NCBI RefSeq assembly: GCF_011075055.1
Contig: NC_058137.1
Span: 19,763,463 to 19,827,462 of the forward strand
DNA: 64,000 bases
Source of the DNA: Mangifera indica
Lineage: Eukaryota > Streptophyta > Magnoliopsida > Sapindales > Anacardiaceae
Direction: 5' to 3'
In this document: in pieces, positions 48,060 through 59,745 of the stretch
Position numbering within the stretch: position 1 is the stretch's first letter
How the letters are laid out: each line of letters opens with the position of its first letter
Translations under genes and position numbers: made by a program
Notes under the pieces: model-generated
Database searches by the model: none
Told to the model about the DNA's origin: nothing
The model's input: only the letters and a program-made list of their open reading frames with translations

Positions 48060-50408
48060 TCTTAGTCATTTCTTTCTCCCCCTTTCTTGTCATCAAACAA
48101 TAACATTTAAAAGACATTTCAATATTATTCGATCAACTTCATCCTAAACTTCCAATATCATTCAACCATATCTTCAATCTATTATAATCAACACAACTAA
48201 GTCAACTTCAAGCCATTTTGATCATAGTAACATTTCAATATATTGTAACTAATTTCAATCAACACAAATATGCAAAATAAGCAACAGATACATTTCTTCA
48301 TAGCAACATAAACATTCCTCCATTAGCAATTGAATATGGCATTTGTACAAGTAAGCAAAAATAATGCCTAAAAACCAAAATTATCAAAAACTAACAAGGT
48401 AATACCATCTAACAATAAGCAAAATGAATAATAAGTAAAGCTAGTCAACATGATGAAGAATATGCCTCAAAGTAACCATGTAAATGCAATGTAAATGAGT
48501 GAAAACATGAATGAAATGCATGCTCAAGGGTGTCTCTCTATGTAGTCTCGAACTCCCGTAAACTCTTGGTTCAAGTGATATTGTCAAACATCCAAAGCTA
48601 TGATGATGTCACTAAAACCACCCATTCTCTTTTCCACCCTATAAATTCTCTCATGCATGCCTTCCAATTGTAGATAAAAGGCTTAATAATTAGACCTTAA
48701 GAAAATGGAAGGACTTCAAGAGCATCTTCAAGAGCTATTGGTTCTTCTACTAGAGGTACTAGTGGTTGTTCATTCTGTGCTTGCCTTAGAGCTAACTTAT
48801 CTTCAACAAATCAATATCCACCATAACCATCCTTTTCTATCATTTACATTTCATTAATAACTAACTTGTGAATAAGAAATTGTCTTTAAAAGGCCTTTTA
48901 TCTGTAGTTTCTTCATCTCCCAAATTTATAACCAAATTTGAGTAATGAACAACAACAACATGCTAAAATGGATCTCAAACTCATCTCATTTAATGTTGTA
49001 TAATTTGCATATCAACCAGTAGGCTATGTTGACACAAATGTTGTTCTTTCAGTCATTCAAGGTGAAAGTCATAATTTTATGGAACATTTTTAGAATAGGA
49101 TTTTCCAATTTAGTAGATTTTGAAGTGTGACAATTATACATTGCTTTCCCTCATAAGTCATGCCAAGATCCACCGAAAGTGAATGATGCAAGGGCATTTA
49201 GAATACCTTTACTGTCACAATCAACCAGCAACCAAGCTATTGAGGAGTTACTACAAACTCTTGTATATGCATTTGAAATTCCATTATATAATATAAAATG
49301 TTACCCTTCCATCAATTTTCAATCTTAACAAGCTATGAAACTCTTAAACCAAATTCTTATGAACATCTAATCTCATTAAAAATAGTTTCTCCTATCTTAT
49401 CCTCTTAATGATTTCTAATAAATCATTTCCAATTCCAAGATCATTCAAAATCGGCATGTAAAAGCAACATCCAATAACTATACTTCTATGACAAATTGTT
49501 TCCAAACATTCCTCTTATTCTTCATCATGAATCACAATGTCAAAGTCAACGAAATTCTTCCTTGGTTCCATTGAACTCTTGGATTTGGCTTTGGACTTTG
49601 ATGAAATGAAAAAATAAGGATGAATCGAGACTTTAAAACATGATTTTAGTTATTTCGAAGATGTTTTTATGCAAGAAAATCGTGAAAGGTGATGATTTTG
49701 GTCAAAAAAAGGTCAATGACAACAGGAAGAACAATAGAGTTAGTGTTTCGTTCACAAAAAAGTGACAGAAAAAAGTATAATTTTTAATTTATACTATCGT
49801 GTGAACAAACGTTCATTTTAGGGATAAACATTTGTTCATCCATATTTTTCAAAATAAAATCCCCAATTATGAATGCACCTTCAAATGATGAACATTCGTT
49901 TATTTGTCCTTTTTTTTTTAATTTTAAATCAAAAGCGAACGAACATTCTAACAACATAAACGATTGTTATTTTATGCAAAATGGTTGACAAAATGTGAAA
50001 TTCGGTTGATCGAATACATGAATGAGCATTCATAAAAAATAAAGTTTGTTCATGACCTAAAATATAGATTTTTGAAAATTTTATGCATTTTTGCAAGGAC
50101 CAAAACACTTCAAGACACAGATCTTGGATATTTTGACCTTTTTTTAGGACAATTAATATGATTCAAATTTCAATCAACTTTGAACACAAGTTTGAATTGA
50201 TTCAACTCAAATCCATATTAAGCGTTATATGTTTATGCATTGAATGATATATTAGGCAACTCATCTTCAAACAATTTATATGCTATAAGACATATCAAAC
50301 AAGTACAATCCATAATCATTCATCTTATCACAAAAGGCCATTTCAATTACATTTCATGACATTAAAATCATTATGTACTTGGTTTGTGTAGATCATTCTA
50401 GAATAAAG
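48060..50408 (-). other. copia C 3' region and polypurine tract
   Basis: Lies between RNase H and the missing 3' LTR. GTTTGATGACAAGAAAGGGG on the minus strand at about 48100-48080 is the usual end of SIRE/Tork internal regions. Some members carry an extra ORF here; I see no coherent frame. Confidence 0.55.
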
Positions 50409-50830
50409 CTAAAACATTATCGAGAGGCTTAGTAAAAATATCAGCAAGTAAGTTGTGTCAATAAATTCAATTTTAATATATCCCTTACTAACATGATCAC
50501 ACAAAAAGTGATACTTAATGTCTATATGCTTAGTCCTAGAAAGCAAAATTGGATTTTTAGAAAGTTGAATGATATTTGTATTATTACAAAAAAATTGAAA
50601 CATTTGAAAAACAAAATTCATCAATTGTTGTCTCATTCATAAAATTTGTGCACAACAATTAGCCATGAAAACGTATTCGGCTTCCATAATAGATGTTGCC
50701 GCCAAATTTTGTTTTTTAAAAAACCATAAGACTAACATATTTCCTAAAAATTCACAAATGTCACTTGTACTCTTTATATCTATCTTACAACTACCGAAAT
50801 TGGGATCTGAAAATGCCATTCATTAAAATG
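50409..50830 (-). pseudogene. copia C RNase H remnant
   Basis: Blocks FSDPNFGSCKIDIKSTSDIC (normally YSDADFAGCKIDRKSTSG), ATSIMEAEYVFMANCCAQIL (catalytic Glu kept) and NNTNIIQLSKNPILLSRTKH (normally CDNTSAI; the Asp is Asn). Two frames with a junction at 50637. Confidence 0.9.
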
Positions 50831-50846
50831 ATGACCCCTTAGGATA

Positions 50847-51780
50847 TCACAAACCAATGTTTAGGATGCCCTTAATGTATTTAAAAATTCTTTTTACGAC
50901 ATTCAAATGCAATTCCTTGAGATTGGCTTGAAATCTTGCACACATGAATACATTAAACATTATGTCGGGCCTAGATGTAGTTAAATATAATAATATATCT
51001 ATCACGTTTCTATATGTTTTTTGTGTCAACACTTTTACCTTCTTCATCCATATCTAATTGATTGATGAGCTCATTAGGGTTGGTTGCTCTTTTGTTTCAC
51101 TCATGTCGAACCATTTAAGGAGGTCTTTAATGTATTTGGATTAACTGAGCAAACTTTTTTTCTTGAGTTGTTTGATTTGGACTCAAAGAAAATAGTTAAG
51201 TTTTCTCATCATACTCATCTCAAATTTCCCCTACATCATCTTAGAAAACTTTCTACATAGAGATTTATTAGTGGCACCAAAGATGATGTCATGAAAAAAA
51301 TTTTGCACAATTAAAAAATCATGTTTATACCTTATTATAAATATGGTGGTATCCACCTTACCTTTTGTAAAACCATTTTCAATTAAAAATGTACTAAGTC
51401 TTTTATACCAAGCTTTAGGAGCTTGTTTTAAACCATAAAAAGTTTTAGTAAGTTTAAACACATGATTTCAAAATTCATGATTTTTGAAACTAAGAGGTTG
51501 TTCAACATACACCTCTTCTTGAATAAAATCAATTAGAAAAGCATTTTTAACATCTATTTGAAATAGTTTAAAATCTAAATAGTACACATAAGCAAGTAAT
51601 ATTCTAATTGTTTCTAATCTAGCTATGAGGGAATAAGTTTCATCATAATAGATACATTCCTATTGAGAATAGCCTTAGGCAACTAGTCTAGCCCAATTTC
51701 TTACAACAATGTCGACTTCATCCACCTTGTTTTGGTATACCCATTTTGTGTTGATGATGTGATGATGTGTTGGCCTTGGA
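50847..51780 (-). pseudogene. copia C reverse transcriptase remnant
   Basis: N-terminal part at 51740-51500 (DFKLFQIDVKNAFL, FIQEEVYVEQP), then VFKLTKTFYGLKQAPKAWY at 51461-51400. The catalytic YVDDIIFGA reads FFHDIIFGA at about 51280, so one of the paired aspartates is His. The thumb region with ASRPDIMF (normally preceded by LLYLT) is at 50960. Stops separate the pieces. Confidence 0.92.
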
Positions 51781-52079
51781 ACTAGCTCTTATACCTTGTT
51801 CGTCTCAAAAAGGCTCAACTCGTCTTGCATAACCAACAGCCAACTCACATCTTCAAAAGCTTTTTTCACCTTCTTTGGCTTAATTTGTAATAAAAATGAC
51901 ATAAATTCACATTTGTTTCTTATGGAATCTCTTGTTCTAACTCTTTATGTAGGATCCCTAATGATTTTGTCTTCTTTTACCTCATCCCTCACCCATGGAT
52001 ATTTGGTTTTCTTTTATGGCTCTTGAGGTTACATTTATTGATCTCTTTGGCCTTTAACCTTATTTTGATGATATTCTTT

Positions 52080-53030
52080 TTTTAGTTGAGAAGAGTCTTT
52101 GATTTTAAGATCTTTCATGAGCTCTATGAATTCCTTCTCATTTCTATTATCTGTCACTTAGAAGACTCATCAAATACCACTTGTATAGATTCTTCAATTA
52201 AGAAAGTTTTGTTATTGAAGAGTAAATGCTTTGGAGGTGGAAGAATAACAAAAGACAATTGCCTCATCTAACTTGGCATCAAATTTTTCTAAGTTATCCT
52301 TCCCATTATTGAACACAAAGCATTTGCTTTCATTTAGATGAAAATATGAAATGTCAGGCCTTTTTTCCCCTTTAAATAACTCGTAAAGAGTTTTCTTTAG
52401 GATTAGTCTAATTATGACCCTATTTATGATGTAACATAATATGTTTATGTCATCACACAAAAAATATTTAGGAAAATCATGCTCACAAAACATGATCCTA
52501 GCAATTTCTATTAGTTCTCTATTTCTCCTTTCAATAACACCATTTTGTTAAAGAGCCAGAGGTACCAAAAAATTGTGCTCAATGTTATGTTTATCACAAT
52601 ATGATTCAAAATCAAAAATTTCAAATTCTTTTACATGGTCACTTCTAATGCTTGTAATTGCATAACTTACTTGGTTTTGTAATTTTCTAATTAATAGAAC
52701 AAAAACTTTAAATGCATCATTTTTGTGTGCAAGAAGTAAATTCCAAGTAAATCTTGAAAAATTATCAATTATTACAAAGCAATATTGTTTTCCACTTAGA
52801 CTTGTAGATTTAAATGGTCCATACAAATCTATATGTAAAAGTTACAAGGGTCTAGAAGTTAAAACACGATTTTTAGGTTTGAAGCAAACTTTTGCTTGTT
52901 TCCTTTCATGCAAGCATGACACATATGATCCTTATTGAAAAAAAGCTTTGGTAAACCTTTTTTACTAAATTTCTTTTTGAAAGTTTTTCCAAAACATCAA
53001 TGTTTTCATGTCCTAACCTTCTATGTCATA
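52080..53030 (-). pseudogene. copia C integrase remnant
   Basis: HHCC zinc site at 53020-52880 (HRRLGHENIDVL, then CHAC-like Cys pair with a frame change). The core is at 52826-52548: KQYCFVIIDNFSRFTWNLLL has Asn where the family usually has the second Asp of IDDFSR, followed by SIRSDHVKEFE (normally SDHGKEFE). C-terminal blocks at 52493-52212 include ILKKTLYELFKGEKRPDISY. The frame is open in two long pieces. Confidence 0.9.
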
Positions 53031-53031
53031 G

Positions 53032-53400
53032 TCATATGTCTTTTTCCTTAGTTGACATGAGGCATAGGTCTTTAAATGCAATGTCATGTAAGTCTATGAT
53101 GTATACATTGGAATACCTATGACCTATGAATGCAATGACATTTGTGTAAGCATTAATGATCTCACAACAAAGAGAATAAAAACTAATTTTAAAGCTTTTG
53201 TCACATAATTGATTTATACTAAATAAATTATTTTTTAGGCTTTCAACTAATAAAACATCATTTATTTGGATAAAAGAGTTACCTATTATGTCAATGTCGA
53301 TTACCCTTCTTTTGGAGTTGTCACCAATGTTGACATTTTCTCCATCCTTGGCCTTCAACGTGGAGAATAAACTCCTATCCGCCATCGTGTGTCTTAAACA
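53032..53400 (-). pseudogene. copia C protease remnant
   Basis: MADRSLFSTLKAKDGENVNI corresponds to the segment after the DSGCSRHMTGD active site; the active site itself lies at 53420-53385 and is degraded. Continues SLKNNLFSINQLCDKSFKIS to the integrase border. 117 codons are open. Confidence 0.88.
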
Positions 53401-53539
53401 TCCACTGTCTAAGTATCACTTATTACAGGATTTTCTTTTTATTCAAGACAAGCTTACAAGAGAAATTCATTTATTTACATTTTGGTACCCAAACTATTTT
53501 GGGTCCAATTGGGTTAGTTTTGACTATCCTTTTATGAAC

Positions 53540-55130
53540 TCAAACTTTCTTAATCTTGAATGATTTGTCATTCTTAATTGGATATTGTCCAATGGTATGC
53601 CCAATGAATGCACAAATTTTATATTTCACATGTAATGTATGTGCTTTCGTCAAAGGCTTATAATTTTTAATGAAGGGCTTACCTACATTATAGTCTAAAT
53701 CTTCTTTGTTAAGACTACTCATTTGAGATGAAAACATCTCATCTAACCTTTTAGAACCTATTTTGAATTTTTCTAATATTTCATTAGAACTAGATACCTT
53801 TCTCTTTAACTCTTCATTTTCCTTTTTAATGTATCTTGTTCCTTTTAGCTTAATTCTTTTTCATTTCATATCACCTCCAATTCTTTCTTTGTGACATTAT
53901 GATTATGTGCAAGTGTCTCAAATCCCTGCATGCCAATTGTATCTTTATTGATTTACGCTTAGTTTCCATGAATTCGTATTCTTCCAACAAAGATTTAAAT
54001 GCTTCTTGAAGTTCATTAAAGGAGTAGAAGTTAGAATTATTTACCTCATCCTCTAAGTCATTGTTTGCCAAAAAGCATATGTTTGCTCTCTCCTCCTCCA
54101 ACTCACTGTCATCATGTCCACTCTATGTAGCCACAAGGACCCTCTTTTTATGCTTTTTCTCTTTCTTTTCTTTCTTCTTTCTTTTTTCTGCTTATGGGAC
54201 AATCTTGTTAGATATGACCCAAATTTTTGCATTCATAACAAATCACTTCATTGTTGCCCTTGTCATCATCCTCTTTACTTCTAGGTCTTGAAAAATTCTT
54301 TCCTTTGTTCCTCTTAAACCTTAAGAGAAAGTTGTTGAATTTTCTTGCTAGGAGACTCACATCCTTCTCATCCATTGATCACTCTTCTTTTTCCTTCTCA
54401 TCTACTACTTTAAGGTTATATCCCTCTTAGCCTTGATTTCCTTTTCTTTAGGTTTCATCTTCATCTCATAGGTCAAAAAGCATTTTATGAGTTTATCTAT
54501 AATGATCTTGCTCAAATGCTTTAATTCCTCAATCATCATCACCTTTATGCTTCATGCATCAAGCAATGATCTTAGAATCTTTTTGAAAAGTTCAATGGTT
54601 TCAAACCTCTTTCCAAGCAGTTTAGATCATTTACTAGGTTTGAAAATTGCTTGTACATGTTTGTGATTGTTTCTTCAGATTTCATCTTAAAAAGCTCCTC
54701 CTCATAAAACAAAAGTTCAATCTTAAACTTCTTTACTTGGCTTGTACCCTTATATGTAGTTTAAACTATAGTCTATACTTCCTTTGTTGATTAATTAGCC
54801 AAGACTCTATTAAATTCTATTGCATCAAGAGCACAAAATAAAATGGTAATAGCTTTAGCATTCAAACTTATTATTTTTTTCGTCATCTTTATTTAAGTCC
54901 AATTCATGTTTTGGCTTATTAATCCTAAGGTCTCTAAGAAATAGGACTACATGTTTAATAATCTTCAATAGTTTGAAATCTTTAGACCTAACATGCAATC
55001 TCATTCCAATTTTCCATTGGTTATGATTAATACCACAAAACAAACGTGGCCTAGTTGTGCATTATCCTTCACTAAATACCGATATAGAAGTGATAGCCAT
55101 TCTAATATGAATTTTTACTCTAAAAATTAT
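53540..55130 (-). pseudogene. copia C gag remnant with zinc knuckles
   Basis: Gag UBN2-type blocks at about 55043-54430 (for example IELFKKILRSLLDA, CFLTYEMKMKPKEKEIKA). A zinc knuckle at 54240-54199 reads C-Y-E-C-K-N-L-G-H-I-stop-Q-D-C, perfect apart from a stop. A coiled coil follows at 54101-53871 (EEERANICFLANNDLEDEV, FNELQEAFKSLLEEYE). A second, degenerate knuckle is at about 53640-53600 (KYKICAFIGHTIGQYP). Confidence 0.88.
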
Positions 55131-55155
55131 TAGACTTCAATAAAACTAGAGTTTT

Positions 55156-55168
55156 GATTCTGATACCA
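55156..55168 (-). other. primer-binding site of copia C
   Basis: Minus strand TGGTATCAGAATC, two bases from the LTR end at 55171. Confidence 0.85.
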
Positions 55169-55170
55169 AT

Positions 55171-58100
55171 TGAAAAACCTTTAGATGGCTAAAATAATCA
55201 TTGTAACACCCCTCTCCAGATGCATAACCTTACATAGAATATACACTCGAAGAAACATGTCAACTCAAAACTCTTCCAAAAGCAAGCACAGTAATATAAT
55301 TAATACATGGTATTAATTTCAAATCCCACAATCCCAAAAAGTACATTTAATAAAATATCATAAAATAGTTCCAATCCATACAGTGTGTCTGAAAACCAAA
55401 TACATAGTATCAAGTATATAATAATCTAAAATCCAAACTAGTACACAAATAAACATAAATGAAGTTTACAAATGCAAATGATAGAAATACCCTTCACTTA
55501 TGCAACATCCCAAGCTGATCCATTGGCTCCTCTATTGTCTTGTTGCTTCATAATCTTATTTGCAAAATCACAAAAAAAACACGATAAGTGAAACACACTC
55601 AATAAGTAAGTGACATCTTGGCACCAAACACAACAATAATAATTCTTATTATCCATATTGGTGTTTTATATTCAATCATATTATGATATATTAAATGTTT
55701 CTCCAGCATCCCAAATGCCAATCTGAACTATTGTTGAGTCCAATGCCTAACCTATAATGGAAATGTGATCCTAAATGACTAATGTCAAACAATATACATT
55801 GGCATCTCGGATACCTAGTGAAAGCATAAGACATCATAGATGTTAATCATAAAGTGTACCTAGTACATTTGTCTGTCAGACTTTGGGCTATAGATACCAC
55901 ATATCACAAGAGGATTAAGACCCTAAGCCTCTCTTAATATCACATAAGCACCCTAATTATTAAGACGTACAATTTCTATGCGTGCACAAGCATACCAGCT
56001 GTTAAGGTACCTAGCATCGGTATATGATAATCAAATGGGTATCAAAATCACATAGACTAGACCTAAAGTTTTCATAAAATAAAATAATGCATTAATCTTA
56101 ATTTTCAATTCAAAATCACTCTGGTCAGGGTTTGTGTCATCACACAATCGGACACCCACAAATCTCTCTTGTGTCATCAAACACACAGTGATGCACAATA
56201 ACTTGATTCTATTTCATTTCACCTTCATTGGCTCTTTGTTATCTTTATTCCCCATATTCGTCACCAATAAGCTCAAAATAGTTATTTTTACAATTATGTA
56301 TAAACATTGCTAACCTCACAAATATTTAATCTAAAATTTCCCAAACATACACGAGGTGTACTTGATTAGCTATACACAAGAATGTTTAAATAATACCTGA
56401 GCATGCAACTTAGGATAGGATACACGATCATATGTCTCATGCTAGATGAACGTGTGTCTAATCCCAAATTAACATGTCTGTGAATTAATTTAGTACAGGG
56501 ACTATTTATGCCAAATTATACACTATTGTGTTTCAGAATTCAGAATTACAATTTCTACGTTCTTTGACCATCCAGTTACATTACACAGTTCCAAAATCAT
56601 CCCTCAACATTTCCAATTACCTATACCATGTTTATACTCAATATTGCACATCACACTAATCTCAAAAGCATTCACCAATTTAATATTACATGCCACTTAA
56701 TATCCAATACACTTCTACTAATTATATAATCATCATCCATCAATTCAATCACCATAAACTTAACTATATTGGATTGAACACTCTCTAAATCGCATGCATC
56801 AACAAGTACTTAAATTAGCATCACAGTATATCATGTCATAAAAAAATAATATTTCATCATTATGTCATCCATTATTAACTAGAAGAATACTCCTACATTA
56901 CAACTATTTAACTCATTGTTTCAACCCCATAAAATCATGCACATGCATCAAAGTTCATCCATAATCAATATTAAAAAGAGAAATCACTGTACTTACCTTT
57001 CCTCTAACTTTAAGTTGATCTTCCCATGGCAAAAATGACCTCCAATAATTCTCTTTACATCTAAAGTTCCCAAAGTCACAAAATCTCACTTAACTCTCTT
57101 TATTTGGCTAAAAGAATATATAAGAATAATAAGTCAAAACACGTCTAAATTCTTTTTATTTTCATTGTAACGCACGATACACGATTGTGGAGATTATATA
57201 TACAAGCATGTATGACATTACCTAATAATGGAAATTTTCAAAATCATCACAAAATTTATCCCTTATCCAAAATTCAGATACATTGACCACACATGAGCTT
57301 ACACCACAACATACATAGGCATGTGTGTTATCTAGACTTGCCAATTTTCATTCATCATATGAAATTAACCATTTTACCTTCGCCAACATATACATAGGCA
57401 TATGGCCTCCCCACATGATCGTGCAACCAAAAAAATCATAGATTCACAAAATAATCAACATACGTTAAGAGGAAAAAGACAAAATTACCACTAGACATAC
57501 ATGTGAATGCTACAATCCAAAAAAGAGATGCATAGAATCTTTAAAAAATAATGCATAAATTTAAAAATCAACACAAAAATAAATTTGAGCAAAAATTAAA
57601 AAGTTAAAGGAAAGAAAATGCTCAATATTTATAATAATTTAGAGTTTTCTCTTGCTAGCCTCCTAGGTCCACTTCCTTTAACAGTTAGCTTGAATTTCTT
57701 TAATGCATTTTAACTTTTACACTAGTTTGTTTAAAATTTCATCCAATACAATAGTTGATACGAGATTTTTCCCTCAAAGGTTTGAATACAAGAATTTTGG
57801 TGTACAACTGTTTGTCAAAGACTTATTACACAAGTTGAGTACAATGGTTCTCTCAAAGAATAAAGTTTAAACTTAATAAAAGAGAAAGTGCTTGAGTTCA
57901 ATAAAGAATTGAGCTTAAGATTTTATCAATGCAATGTCTAACCTTTTCCCACTTCAAATGTACTCAATTTATAGACAAATATATTAGAAGACTTGATAAA
58001 GTCATTGGATTAAGAAAACCCTTCGTTGACTTTTGAAAATGACAGTTTTCTCTTAAAATAAGCATCACATTTCGGTGAAAGATCATTCATTATCTTATCT

Positions 58101-58339
58101 GATTTGTTCAAAATTCCAAAAGCATGAGTAAGTATAGGAATGACTTACAAATAACTTGATGAATAGGTCAGTTTTCGTCTAGTGACAATTGTTCATTTTT
58201 CACTTTTGGTCATTCATTATGTTCGTTCCTTGGATTTTTAAAACTTTATCTATTTTAAAATATTTTAATACATTCTTTATACATGTTAGCAATTCTAACT
58301 TACATTTTTATCATCATCAAAATACCTAGGGGTCTAACA
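55171..58339 (-). repeat. 5' LTR of copia C, split by an insertion
   Basis: Two pieces, 57515-58339 and 55171-55201, total about 856 bp. The start is TGTTAGACCCCTAGGTATTT (minus strand at 58339) and the end TTTTTCA. A TATA word (CTATAAATTGAG) lies at about 57965-57976. A gypsy solo LTR occupies 55202-57514. Confidence 0.82.
55202..57514 (-). repeat. solo gypsy LTR nested in the copia C LTR
   Basis: Plus-strand start TGTAACACCCCTCTCCAGAT and end TGCTACA. The first 60 bp align with 5918-5980 and many later blocks (for example CTAGTGAAAGCA with CTTAGTGAAAGCA) with the rest of 5918-7892, in the same orientation. No internal gypsy sequence on either side. The flanks ATCAT and ATCCA share three of five bases, so a target duplication is possible but decayed. 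Confidence 0.78.
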
Positions 58340-58389
58340 ACCTTAAATATTAGTAGGAACATAGAAACATAACAAAATTGGCTCCTTAA

Positions 58390-59396
58390 ACTTCTGGGCA
58401 ATGACTTCAGATGGTCTCCAATCTTCTAAAGGCAAGACTACTATTTTTATAGTGGTAGATTGTCTCAAAATATGCTCACTTCCTTCCAATATCTCATTTA
58501 TATAATATTTTTTAATTACTCAAATATTATTTGAGCATGTCTTCAAGCACTATAAAATGCCCTAATCTATCATTTGTGATAAAGACCATGCCTTTACCAA
58601 TGCATTCTAGAAAGAACTTTTCAATTTACAAAGGACTCACTTTAATTTTAGTTTCTCCTATCAAACAAATGGCCCTACCAAAGTGGTAAGTCAAACAATT
58701 GAAATTTTTCTTCACTGTTTCACAAGTTTCAAACCTACAAAGTGTAGTAAATGGATCTTTTAGGACAAATGTTGTTATAATACTATCTTCTATTCATCCA
58801 CTCACAAGACCCCTTTCGTAATTGTATATGGAAGACCACTTCCAACTCTTTTCTCATATGTGCTAGGTACAACCAAAGTTCAAGTAGTCAAAGATTCCTT
58901 TCTACAATAAGATAAAGTTTTTTAAAAGTTTCAATGTCGCCTCCAAGACAATCAAAACAAAATGAAGCAAATAAATGATAAAAAAACACTTAGAATGAGA
59001 GTTGTGGAAGGCAATTAGGTTTACTTGAAACTTCAACATTATTGATAGAATTTTATGTACACATTATTATCTTAAAAACTTGTTATTCACTTTTATAGGC
59101 CTTATAAGATAATACAAAGGGTTGGAAAAAGTTGCCTATAAGTTAAAATTGCCTAGTACAAGTCAAGTTCATCCAGTTTTCAATGTCTCATTCCTAAAGA
59201 AAAACTTGGTGAAAAAGTCCAGGTGATCCCAACACCACCTGAGCTACGTGATACAAATTTCTAAAATTTTGAGATAGCTCAAAACAATCAAATTGATTCA
59301 TTAATTAGGAAACAACTAAGAATTTCTTGTTAAGTGGTTAGGGGTTACCAACTCTAAAGCCACTTGAGGACAAGGATTCTCTTAGAGGGGATGCAT
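58390..59396 (+). pseudogene. chromovirus integrase and chromodomain remnant
   Basis: Read with many frame changes: a TTIFIVVDCL-like block near 58440 (normally TTILVVVDRL), THKTPFVIVYGRPLPTL at 58800, RPYKIIQRVGKVAYKLKLPS at 59098 (GPF/Y module), SQVHPVFNVSFLKKNL at 59165, FLVKWLGV at 59323 and LEDKDSLRGDALLQ at 59366. Stops are frequent, so no ORF longer than about 50 codons survives. Confidence 0.85.
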
Positions 59397-59745
59397 TGTT
59401 ACAACCATGTAAGACAAGTCATGTAATAAGCCATGTAATAGTGTAATTTCTTCCTTGAACTAGACCATGTACACATTGAATTAGTCCAACATTGTTAAGC
59501 CTTCTTTGACTTATTCTTATGTTAATCTCTTAATAAGTGGAGTTAGCTATTAGTTATTTCTGTCAAATTTTTAGTCATTCTTGCTAAATAGGTCTTAAAT
59601 AGTTTGGAGGATATGTTTTAGTTGTTGTAGCTATAAATAGAGTCTCATTTCTTTGAATAAAAAATAAAATTAATCTTTACATTTGCGTTATTAAATAGTC
59701 TGGTTCACTCTCCTTTAAATTAAAAATAGCTCACACTCGAACTGT
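59397..59745 (+). repeat. 3' LTR of the chromovirus (right edge approximate)
   Basis: Starts TGTTACAACCATGTAAG after the purine-rich GAGGGGATGCAT. A TATA box (CTATAAATAG) at 59631-59640 and an AATAAA-like word at about 59657 give the usual U3-R layout. Confidence 0.7.

Larger units (their letters stand above)
48060..58339 (-). mobile_element. Ty1/copia retrotransposon C (SIRE/Tork-like), degenerate
   Basis: Minus-strand element with 5' LTR (58339 to 55171, split by a solo gypsy LTR), primer-binding site, gag, two zinc knuckles, protease, integrase, RT, RNase H, a 2.3-kb 3' region and a GGGGGAGAAAG polypurine tract at about 48075. No 3' LTR follows; copia B abuts instead. Stops are frequent throughout. 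Confidence 0.9.
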
